Shown piece after piece: positions 1-5,694 of a stretch of 7,170 nucleotides of DNA (positions are counted from its first letter, which is position 1; each line of letters starts with the position of its first letter). The translations under genes were made by a program, and so were the position numbers. The notes beneath the pieces were generated by a model. It had not been told where the DNA came from, ran no database searches, and saw only the letters and a program-made list of their open reading frames with translations. Origin of the DNA: Nocardioidaceae bacterium. GTDB lineage: Bacteria; Actinomycetota; Actinomycetes; Propionibacteriales; Nocardioidaceae. The stretch is taken from NCBI GenBank assembly GCA_013698435.1, contig JACCVA010000023.1, positions 1 through 7,170 of the forward strand. The letters are read 5' to 3'.

Positions 1-1
1 C

Positions 2-331
2 ACGCCACCGCTCGACCAGGACGAGCTGGCGTACTTCGACGCGGTTGCCACGAACGATTCCGCCGGCGACGTGATGGGCGAGGGCCTGCTGGCCGACATC
101 GCTCGCGAGCTGGTGTCGATTATGCGCCGCGACATCCGCACCGACTGGACCGTGCGTGAGGACGTCCGGGCCAAGCTGCGGACCTCGATCAAGCGGCTCT
201 TGGTTAAGCACGGGTACCCGCCGGACCAGCAGCCGGGCGCGATCAAGTTGGTGATGGATCAGATGGAGGCCATGGCGCCTCGGTACGCCCAAGCAAAGAA
301 CGACGGAACCAACAGAGGACATGTTGGATGA
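2..331 (+). CDS. hsdR: Type I restriction-modification R subunit (HsdR), C-terminal fragment cut by window edge
   Basis: Only the last 109 codons are present; the reading frame is open to the left edge. HsdR is the ATP-dependent DNA translocase and endonuclease subunit of type I restriction systems and works with HsdM and HsdS on unmodified foreign DNA. What is visible matches the C-terminal helical region of HsdR (DUF3387-type): DELAYFDAV near the start, then IARELVSIMRRDIRTDW, a basic stretch, and the hallmark LLVKHGYPPD. The nuclease and helicase motors, and any hsdM/hsdS genes, would lie to the left, outside the window. The final residues after PRYAQA (KNDGTNRGHVG) are less family-like, and an IS256-family remnant starts about 5 bases after the stop, so the extreme C-terminus may have been altered by that insertion. 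The family call is fairly secure; whether the gene is intact cannot be judged. Confidence 0.85.
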   Translation, partial: TPPLDQDELAYFDAVATNDSAGDVMGEGLLADIARELVSIMRRDIRTDWTVREDVRAKLRTSIKRLLVKHGYPPDQQPGAIKLVMDQMEAMAPRYAQAKNDGTNRGHVG

Positions 332-335
332 CGCT

Positions 336-498
336 GGCATTAGGCCACTTGGCCCCGTACGCGTCCTCGAGCGCCTTCGCGGCCTGCTGGGCGTGCTCCT
401 CGTCCTCGGCGTTCCAGATCTCGGTCAACGCGGCCTTCGCGTCGGGCTGGGTCGTCTTGGGGTGCTGGTAACGGCTGTCCCGGTGAGCGTTCCTCATA
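336..498 (-). pseudogene. IS256/Mutator-family transposase fragment
   Basis: The minus strand encodes a stretch that reads YQHPKTTQPDAKAALTEI, then WNAEDEEHAQQAAKALED, then AYGAKWPNA. This pattern (PK-x-x-x-P, a helix with E(I/Y)(W/Y)NAED, then YGAK(W/F)P-x-A) is typical of the central part of actinobacterial IS256-type transposases, just ahead of the region that carries the catalytic Glu. About 50 residues survive. The usual continuation (AKI, D-rich, then the HW-x-x-(I/L)RTTNPIES block) is absent: at base 335 the frame runs into hsdR antisense. The upstream part (DDE Asp residues) is also missing. It is therefore a dead relic lying between the 3' ends of hsdR and the toroid gene. The right boundary is approximate; recognisable similarity begins near base 470, and the ATG at 498 is probably not a true start. 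Confidence 0.7.
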
Positions 499-504
499 TG
501 GGAA

Positions 505-1359
505 TCAGAGTCGGTCGTGGGTGTGCAGGGTGGTGACGGCTTGCAGAGTGACCAGTCCGCGCCATTCGAGGGTTTGTGCTGGGGACCAGCCGAGGAAGTC
601 GAAAGTCCAGCCGCCGTCGTCTTGTTGCTCACTCTCGAGGCGGTCCAGGTCATCGGAGAGTTGGGTGTCGGTGAACAGCGCCCTGCTTGGTCGGCCGGGT
701 CTGGGCGAAAGGGTCAGCGGAGTTAGCTTCTCGTCGGCTGTCCCTCCCGGTACGGGGACGGTCCCGTCCTCGCGCAGCAGCCCGGACAGTTGCTGGATCG
801 TTGGCCGTGCGCGAGCGTCGTCGGGGCAGTTGTCGAGGAAATCCAGCGCGAACTTGAGCCAGTACCCGCTGAGCTCGTCGGGCTGTTGCAGCCGTTCCCA
901 GCACCAACTCGTGGCCCGATCTAGCCAATCACTTCGGACGGCAGCAGCGGCGAGGACGCCGGCCAGCCCGAAGGTCAGGTGCGACCCTTTTTCGGAAGGA
1001 ACCATCCACGGCGCGTGGGGATACTGCGCTGCCGAGGGGAGCACAAACGGCACTCCGCCGTCGGGGTGGGCGACGCCGCTGATCCAACTTGTGAGGTCCG
1101 CGACCATCTGCTCGTCGAGCGCGTCGATTTCCGCCAGGACCTCCAGGCCGTGCAGGGCTGAGGTGGTTTCGCTGTGGGGGCTGCGCACGTCAGGTTCGAG
1201 GGCGTGTCCAAGCCCCCCGTCAGGGTTGCGGTAGCCGCGGAGGACCTGGACTACGGTGTCAGGTGCGTCACCGTCGAAATGGACGGCGGCGCGTCGGCGG
1301 TCGAGCAGCCGGGCGTTCGTGAGGATGAACTCGCGGGCAGCGGAGAGGTCAGCGGACAT
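505..1359 (-). CDS. Alpha/alpha-toroid protein, prenyltransferase/squalene-cyclase repeat-like, function unknown
   Basis: The product has 284 residues and starts at ATG 1359. It has repeated Gly/Trp-rich turns between helices: NPDGGLGHALEPD (about 45-57), HPDGGVPFV (98-106), REDGTVPVPGG (196-206) and QQDDGGWTFDF (245-255). The Q-x-DGGW type motif and the helix-turn spacing are those of the terpenoid cyclase/protein prenyltransferase alpha-alpha toroid fold. I do not see the DxDD acid motif of squalene-hopene cyclases, and the protein is less than half their length (about 630 residues), so a true cyclase is unlikely. There is no signal peptide or membrane segment, so it is probably cytosolic. 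It lies 9 bases after the stop of the AraC-type regulator with no clear ribosome binding site, which suggests translational coupling and a shared mRNA. The fold is fairly certain; the substrate is unknown. Confidence 0.75.
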   Translation of the reverse strand: MSADLSAAREFILTNARLLDRRRAAVHFDGDAPDTVVQVLRGYRNPDGGLGHALEPDVRSPHSETTSALHGLEVLAEIDALDEQMVADLTSWISGVAHPDGGVPFVLPSAAQYPHAPWMVPSEKGSHLTFGLAGVLAAAAVRSDWLDRATSWCWERLQQPDELSGYWLKFALDFLDNCPDDARARPTIQQLSGLLREDGTVPVPGGTADEKLTPLTLSPRPGRPSRALFTDTQLSDDLDRLESEQQDDGGWTFDFLGWSPAQTLEWRGLVTLQAVTTLHTHDRL

Positions 1360-1368
1360 GTGGTCACG

Positions 1369-2094
1369 TTAGTTAGGCGTCGGCGCCGGGTCTTTCAAGA
1401 ATCGGACAGGGGTCTGGCCCGTCAGGCGCCGGACTTCCTCATTCATGTGGGCTTGGCTTGCGTAACCGGCTGCGATCGCGCGGTCAGCCAGTGGCGCCTT
1501 CGTAGGTCGCGAGAGTTGGCGCAGCCGAAGGATGCGAGCCAAGGTCTTGGGTCCGTAGCCGACCGCGGCCGTCACCCGTCTATGCAAGCTGCGCTCACTC
1601 ACCCCCAAATCACGGGCCACGTCACTGACCCGGCTGCCGGAGGTCGACAGACGTGCCGCGGCTGCTGCGACGAGGGGGTCTGGCATGGGAGTACGACCAA
1701 GGGCCCATTCGACCAAGATCGCCCGACGTCTCGACGACTCACCGTCAGCCAGGTCTTCAATAAGCTGGTACTCGGACCCGCCCAGGATGGCATCAGCGAA
1801 CACCTGCTGATCACGGACCTCGCTGGCGGGGATCCCCAGGAATCCACCCGCGGCTCCAGGGCGGAATCTCACCCCTAAGGACCACAACGCAGCGGGCAGC
1901 CAAACTTCCCGGGGTCCGGTGTCCGGGCCAGCGATCACGAGCTCGCGATCGGCCAACCAAATCAGATCGACACACCCGTCGGGGACAATGAGTTGCAGAC
2001 TGTCCGCGGCAGGCCGCTGCTCCCAGGTGCAGGCTATTCGGGCGTCCGCCACACCCGGTCGCACCGGATACTCGCGGTAAACAGATCCGCTCAC
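1369..2094 (-). CDS. AraC-family transcriptional regulator with DUF6597-type N-terminal domain
   Basis: From the chosen GTG at 2094 the product is 241 residues. The N-terminal part (about 5-110) has the DUF6597 pattern: VYREYPVRP at the start, ACTWEQR, then LIVPDGCVDLIWL and VIAGPDTGPREVWLP. The C-terminal part (about 135-235) is an AraC DNA-binding domain with two helix-turn-helix units: VSDVARDLGVSERSLHRRV, and AIAAGYASQAHMNEEVRRLTG followed by QTPVRF. The start is uncertain. GTG 2094 places the usual YREY opening at residue 6 but has only a GAAGG about 14 bases upstream; GTG 2115, ATG 2247 and GTG 2532 are in-frame alternatives, the last giving 387 residues. The toroid gene follows after 9 bases, so the regulator and toroid protein are probably co-expressed. 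The ligand and targets are unknown. Family certainty is high, start certainty moderate. Confidence 0.85.
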   Translation of the reverse strand: MSGSVYREYPVRPGVADARIACTWEQRPAADSLQLIVPDGCVDLIWLADRELVIAGPDTGPREVWLPAALWSLGVRFRPGAAGGFLGIPASEVRDQQVFADAILGGSEYQLIEDLADGESSRRRAILVEWALGRTPMPDPLVAAAAARLSTSGSRVSDVARDLGVSERSLHRRVTAAVGYGPKTLARILRLRQLSRPTKAPLADRAIAAGYASQAHMNEEVRRLTGQTPVRFLKDPAPTPN

Positions 2095-2535
2095 CGACGC
2101 CGAACTGGCCTTCACCAGCCCGATGCTAGTGGGCTGAGCTTCACCAAGTCCGCTATCGAAGGCAGCTACCAGCAGACGACCCGTGACTGGAGAACATCTT
2201 GCGATACGGCGACTGCGCCCGAGGTAGATCCCCCTCCACTCTGCCATCTCACGGGACGACCAGGACCAACCAGCGGCCCGGCCGGATCCCAGCGTCGCCG
2301 CAGAGGGATCGGCGACCGAGACAGCGTTCGGCCCTATCCCGTCTTCATTGCGGCGATGCGGGGCCTTGCCAAGTGACCGGACCTCTACGGGAACCGCCCA
2401 CTGCGCCAACCAGGGCCTGGCTCGGGTGGTTTCGCCCTGGAGACGGCGGTCGCCGACGGTGTTTGGGAAGATGCTCGCTTGGCGATCGGTGACCGGAACG
2501 GCTTCCACGTCGCGGCCGCCGGCTCCATGCACATT
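2095..2535 (-). other. Open, codon-like stretch between deaminase and AraC gene; possible decayed or fused gene
   Basis: These 441 bases carry no gene I can name with confidence. The AraC frame stays open through all of it, back to a GTG at 2532, only 3 bases after the deaminase stop, and third codon positions in much of it look GC-rich, as in coding DNA. The peptide contains VEVRSLGKAPHRRNEDGIG and then VSVADPSAATLGSG, which loosely recalls the N-terminus of PP2C-type phosphatases (an NED motif followed by VADG), but the expected Gly after VAD is a Pro and nothing downstream supports the fold. It may be an N-terminal extension of the AraC protein, a gene remnant fused in frame, or a leader that is open by chance in GC-rich DNA. 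No clear ribosome binding site precedes GTG 2532. Confidence 0.3.
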
Positions 2536-2973
2536 TCAGCGGTAAAAGCTCTCGACCGGGCGGCGTGCCTCCTCGAGCAGGGCCGGTCCGACGTGGCGGA
2601 CGTCCGCGGCATCCGGATTCTGGAAACCGGGTGGCTTCAGGGCATCCAGTTGGTCGGTGTCGAGCGCGAATACCACCCGACCGATCCGCGCCCTCCGGAT
2701 GGCGTTCGCGCACATCGGACAGGGCCGACAGCTGGTGTACATGGTCGTCGCTTGGGCATCGGCGATCGGCACGTGACGGGCGGCCCACCGCGCAAGCTTC
2801 AACTCCGGGTGCGCGGTGATGTCGTCATCGGTGACGGTCGTGTTGCGGTCCTCGGCAAGGATGGCGCCGGCAGCGTTGACCAGGATCGAACCGAACGGCG
2901 GGTCGCCGGCCGCCCCTGCTTCGCCGGCGAGGGCAATCGCCCGGCGGAGGTGGGAGAGGTCGGTGTCATCCAC
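2536..2973 (-). CDS. Zn-dependent nucleoside deaminase (cytidine/deoxycytidylate deaminase family)
   Basis: The product has 145 residues, the usual size for small nucleoside/base deaminases such as guanine or cytosine deaminases and TadA-like enzymes. These remove an exocyclic amino group by Zn-activated water. The Zn site is visible: HPE at residues 55-57 (His ligand, Glu as proton shuttle; the common form is HAE) and PCPMC at 84-88 (two Cys ligands). The early PPFGSILVN (25-33) is the family's substrate-pocket strand. The substrate cannot be fixed from motifs alone; I do not favour tRNA deamination, because that tadA is usually a core gene in another context. The start is GTG 2973, preceded by AGGA with a 7-base gap, a good ribosome binding site inside the end of the phzF-like gene. 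The 8-base overlap with that gene implies an operon and coupled translation. Confidence 0.85.
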   Translation of the reverse strand: MDDTDLSHLRRAIALAGEAGAAGDPPFGSILVNAAGAILAEDRNTTVTDDDITAHPELKLARWAARHVPIADAQATTMYTSCRPCPMCANAIRRARIGRVVFALDTDQLDALKPPGFQNPDAADVRHVGPALLEEARRPVESFYR

Positions 2974-3886
2974 GTCGCGTTCCTGCTTCCGGTTCGTCTG
3001 GCAGGTGCAAGGTCCCCTCGGCTGCGATCATGCCCGAGCCGCTGACCCGCACCCGCTCACCGGCCACCGTGACGCGGATCCGGCTCGGCCTGCCGAGTGA
3101 GTACCCCTGCTCGATGACCGCGGCGGTCCCGTCCGCCACGATGCCGTCGGCCACGAGCTGCGCCATGAGGGGTCCGGCCGCGGTGCCGGTGGCGGGGTCC
3201 TCGTGGATGCCCATCGTCGGGTTGAAGAACCGGCAGTAGGCGACCGCGTCTGCCGGATCGACGGGGTCGAGGCTGTAGATGTAGCAGCCCTCCCCGCCCG
3301 CCTTCCGTAGTACCGCCGCCAGTCGCGCGCTGTCGGGCACGGCCGCGTCGACGGCCGCACGGTCGCGCAGCGGGACCAGCAGATGCCCCGCTCCGGTGGA
3401 GACCACCTGGGTTGGGCGGCCGGCGTCAATATCGGCGCCCGACAGACCGAGCGCCGACGCCAGCTCACCTGGGTCGTCGACCGCGTGCCCGAACACCGGT
3501 GGCGACTGATCCATCGACACGACCGGCGGGCGACCGGGCGTCCGGTCCACTTCGACAGGCAGGAGGTACTCGCCGATCTGTTGGACGAAGCGAGAACGAT
3601 TGGCAGCTACCCGACCGGTGGCTGTCAACCAGAGCCAGGCGCCGAGCGCGTTGTGCCCGGCGCCGAAGACCTCGGCGCCGATCGGGGTGAACGACTGCAG
3701 CCGCCAATCGGCCCCCGGGGCGGTGGGACGCAGGATGAACGTTGTCTCAGACTGGTTGAACTCTTGGGCGATCGCCCGTCGGGTTGTCAGGCCAAGGTTG
3801 TCGGCATTCGGCACCAACGCAACCGGGTTGCCGGCAAGCGGCCGTGACGCGAACACGTCTACGAACACGAACGGAGTCTCTGTCAC
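2966..3886 (-). CDS. PhzF-family isomerase/epimerase
   Basis: The product has 306 residues, a normal length for the family. It shows the two-lobed PhzF pattern: an N-terminal FVFVDVFASRPLAGNPVALV, FNQSETTF with the conserved Glu at 47 that matches the catalytic Glu of PhzF, GAGHNALGA (76-84), and in the second lobe FFNPTMGIHEDPATGTAAGP (220-239) with the signature EDPATG(S/T). PhzF isomerises trans-2,3-dihydro-3-hydroxyanthranilate in phenazine synthesis, but most homologues outside phenazine clusters act on other small molecules, and no other phz gene is present here. A phenazine role is therefore not supported and no symbol is given. The start is GTG 3886 with a weak upstream site. It is first in a unit with the nucleoside deaminase (8-base overlap) and is divergent from the Lrp-type regulator across a 93-base gap that carries a strong palindrome. 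Confidence 0.87.
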   Translation of the reverse strand: MTETPFVFVDVFASRPLAGNPVALVPNADNLGLTTRRAIAQEFNQSETTFILRPTAPGADWRLQSFTPIGAEVFGAGHNALGAWLWLTATGRVAANRSRFVQQIGEYLLPVEVDRTPGRPPVVSMDQSPPVFGHAVDDPGELASALGLSGADIDAGRPTQVVSTGAGHLLVPLRDRAAVDAAVPDSARLAAVLRKAGGEGCYIYSLDPVDPADAVAYCRFFNPTMGIHEDPATGTAAGPLMAQLVADGIVADGTAAVIEQGYSLGRPSRIRVTVAGERVRVSGSGMIAAEGTLHLPDEPEAGTRRG

Positions 3887-3944
3887 CTGATCAACGCTAT
3901 CCGGCTACCGGGCATCGGTACACGACGTATCGACGGCAAACCGG

Positions 3945-3975
3945 CCAGCACGCCGCAACTCTTGCGGCATGCTGG
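3945..3975. promoter_or_regulatory. 31-base near-perfect palindrome in the phzF/lrp divergent promoter region; likely operator
   Basis: The arms CCAGCA + GCCGCAA and TTGCGGC + TGCTGG are separated by a 3-base CTC centre at 3959-3961. Thirteen of the 14 pairs match; the single mismatch is C3951 against A3969. The inner core GCAA-CTC-TTGC resembles the dyads bound by Lrp/AsnC dimers. It ends 4 bases before the regulator's ATG and lies about 59 bases upstream of the phzF-like start, so binding would block lrp and could act on phzF too. In RNA it would form a hairpin taking in part of the GGGA just ahead of the start, which allows a translational effect as well. Confidence 0.65.
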
Positions 3976-3979
3976 GACC

Positions 3980-4462
3980 ATGACCGACACGCGTCCTCGT
4001 CCCAGACTCGACCCGGTCGACCAATCCTTGCTCGCGGCACTCCAACGAAATGCGCGGGCGCCACTCACCGAGCTCGCCGCGGACCTACACCTGGGAGTCT
4101 CCGCTACGCGGGCACGACTGCAAAAGCTGACGTCGTCCGGAGTCGTTAGCGGCTTCACCGCCGCCATCGACCCGCGCTCCCTCGGCTTTGCCCTGCATGC
4201 CGTCGTTCGAATGAAGGTGCACGGGTCGCTGTACGACAAAGTGGCCGAAGTGCTCGAGCGGGAACCCCAAATCGTGCGCTGCCTGCGAGTCACCGGTGAG
4301 TCCTGCTACGTCGCTGAAATTCTCGCCCGCGATATGAGCGACCTGGAACGCATCACCTCCGAGCTCGCCCGGATCGGGTCCATCACCACCGACCTGGTCT
4401 ACGAGGTCGTCGCCGACCGGCCAACCCCCACCACGCATGTGGACGCGCCCCCCACGCCGTAG
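3980..4462 (+). CDS. Lrp/AsnC-family transcriptional regulator
   Basis: The product has 160 residues from ATG 3980, the typical Lrp/AsnC size. The N-terminal winged helix-turn-helix is clear (about 10-60): LDPVDQSLLAALQRNARAPL, then LAADLHLGVSATRARLQKL, followed by GVVSGFTAAIDPRSLGF. The rest is the alpha/beta RAM effector-binding domain, with VVRMKVHGS, VLEREPQIVRCLRVTGESCY, and the ITTDLVYEVV strand near the end. Such proteins form dimers and octamers and sense amino acids or related small molecules. An in-frame TTG at 3962 would add six residues but lies inside the palindrome, so ATG 3980 is preferred. The ribosome binding site is poor (GGGA very close to the ATG). It is divergent from the phzF-like gene and so a candidate regulator of that operon and of itself. 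Confidence 0.88.
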   Translation: MTDTRPRPRLDPVDQSLLAALQRNARAPLTELAADLHLGVSATRARLQKLTSSGVVSGFTAAIDPRSLGFALHAVVRMKVHGSLYDKVAEVLEREPQIVRCLRVTGESCYVAEILARDMSDLERITSELARIGSITTDLVYEVVADRPTPTTHVDAPPTP

Positions 4463-4491
4463 CCGACGTGGCCATCAACCGCCCGTGAACT

Positions 4492-4513
4492 GTTCCGATG
4501 GCGTTCCGATGAC
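4492..4513. repeat. Two tandem copies of an 11-base repeat beside the IS30 end
   Basis: GTTCCGATGGC (4492-4502) is followed directly by GTTCCGATGAC (4503-4513), a 10 of 11 match, and then by CGTTCGG. It lies between the lrp stop and the left end of the IS30-family element. The origin is unknown; it may be part of the target site or of an older IS end. Confidence 0.6.
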
Positions 4514-4539
4514 CGTTCGGCGGATTCTGGCGGTCATCG
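4507..4539. terminator. Possible hairpin terminator between the convergent lrp and IS30 transposase genes
   Basis: CGATGACCG (4507-4515) is an exact reverse complement of CGGTCATCG (4531-4539), with a 15-base loop. It follows the lrp stop by 44 bases and overlaps the end of the transposase gene, which converges from the right. There is no T run on either side, so intrinsic termination is only a possibility. The right arm is also part of the IS30 terminal repeat, so the dyad may instead reflect target choice by the element. Confidence 0.35.
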
Positions 4540-4545
4540 CAACAC
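4532..4545. repeat. IS30 element left terminal inverted repeat
   Basis: GGTCATCGCAACAC pairs with 5716-5729 with one mismatch. It overlaps the last codons and stop of the transposase gene, so the gene ends within the terminal repeat. Confidence 0.75.
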
Positions 4546-5694
4546 GACGTCGCCGATCAGCTCGAACGGCTTCTTGAACCCTAGTCGTTTGCGGGGTCGG
4601 TCGTTGAGCTCGTCGGCGACCCAGTCCAGGTCGGCGGCGCTGTGCGCGGTCAGGTCGGTGCCCTTCGGAAAGTACTGGCGCAGGCCATTGGTGTTCTCAT
4701 TCGTGCCGCGCTGCCAAGGTGAGTGCGGGTCGCAGAAAAAGATGGCGATGTCGGCGGCGACGGTGACCTGTTTCCAGTCCCTCATCTCCACGCCCTGGTC
4801 CCAGGTCAGTGAGCCGCGCAGTGCCATCGGCAGCGTTTGGATCTTCGCGGCCAGGGCTGGCGCGACCTGCTCGGGCTTGTAGCCCGCCGGTAGGTGCACC
4901 AGCATCGTGTAGCCGGTCGCGCGCTCCACCAGTGTGCCGATGGCGGAGGCGTTCCTCTTGCCGATGATCAAGTCTCCCTCCCAGTGCCCGGGCACCGCGC
5001 GGTCGGTAGCCACGGCGGGCCGTTGGGCGATGTTGACCATGTCGGGCAGGACCCGGTTTTTGCGTTGGGCGCCTTGACGGTTGGGGACCCGCAGCGCCCT
5101 GCCAGTGCGCAGACACACGGCAAGCTCTCGGCGCAGGGCGCCACGGGACTGCACGTAGAGCGATTGGTAGATGGTCTCGGGTGACACCCGCATCTCCAGA
5201 TCCTCGGGGAACTCCATGAGCAGGCGGCCGCTGATCTGCTCCGGGGAGTACTTGCGTTGTAGATCCTGCTCGACCTTCTCGCGCAGCACCACGTTGGTCA
5301 CCAGTTTGGCCGGTTTGGGTCGGCTGGCCCTCTCGTAGGCCAACACGTGCGCGGAGCTGGCCCGATACCCGCCGCCAGAGCGGTGGTTGCGGGCCAGTTC
5401 CCGCGAGATCGTTGAGGGGCTGCGCCCAAGACGAGCCGCGATCGAGCGCATCGACTCCCCGCCAGCGCGACCCACAGCGATCTCCTCCCGCTCGGCGAAA
5501 GACAGGCAACGGCCCTTCAGATCGCGACCACGCCACGGACGTACCCCACCGGCCTCACGCACCCACCGCAAGCCGCGCCACCGATTGGTCCCTGCCACCG
5601 CAGCAGCATCGGTAAGGAACTCACCGCGCTGGACCGCAGCCCAGAAAGGCTGCACCATCTCGGCCACAAGCTGGTTAGAGAAACGCACCGTCAT
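4534..5694 (-). CDS. IS30-family DDE transposase
   Basis: The product has 386 residues, full length for the family. It catalyses cut-and-join transposition of the surrounding element, in IS30 itself through circular intermediates. Domains seen: an N-terminal DNA-binding region with FAEREEIAVGRAGGESMRSI and a helix-turn-helix ARLGRSPSTISREL (about 65-100), then the IS30 catalytic core with HWEGDLIIG (Asp241), LTWDQGVEM (Asp299) and RGTNENTNGLRQYFPKGTD (Glu333). The 33-residue gap between the second Asp and Glu is the DD(33)E spacing of IS30. ATG 5694 is preferred because GAAGG lies 6 bases upstream; a GTG at 5700 would add two residues. No frameshift or stop is seen. The IS481 frame coming from the right ends in a TGA that overlaps this ATG (TGATG). 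Confidence 0.93.
   Translation of the reverse strand: MTVRFSNQLVAEMVQPFWAAVQRGEFLTDAAAVAGTNRWRGLRWVREAGGVRPWRGRDLKGRCLSFAEREEIAVGRAGGESMRSIAARLGRSPSTISRELARNHRSGGGYRASSAHVLAYERASRPKPAKLVTNVVLREKVEQDLQRKYSPEQISGRLLMEFPEDLEMRVSPETIYQSLYVQSRGALRRELAVCLRTGRALRVPNRQGAQRKNRVLPDMVNIAQRPAVATDRAVPGHWEGDLIIGKRNASAIGTLVERATGYTMLVHLPAGYKPEQVAPALAAKIQTLPMALRGSLTWDQGVEMRDWKQVTVAADIAIFFCDPHSPWQRGTNENTNGLRQYFPKGTDLTAHSAADLDWVADELNDRPRKRLGFKKPFELIGDVVLR

Noticed and set aside
521..1234. Plus-strand open frame opposite the toroid gene
   Set aside because: Ser/Arg-rich composition without family features; shadow of the minus-strand gene.
1174..1878. Plus-strand open frame opposite the AraC gene and the toroid start
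   Set aside because: It spans two real genes on the other strand and shows no recognisable domain.
2966..3886. Phenazine biosynthesis cluster
   Set aside because: Only a PhzF-family protein is present; no other phz genes are in the window, and most family members outside such clusters have other or unknown roles.
4488..4530. Search for the missing IS481 end left of the IS30 element
   Set aside because: A TGT occurs at 4491, but the following bases do not match the proposed right end (6792 reading inward) beyond chance.
4697..5536. Second minus-strand open frame inside the IS30 transposase gene
   Set aside because: Arg/Gly/Ala-rich shifted reading of the transposase; the catalytic DDE residues are in the other frame.
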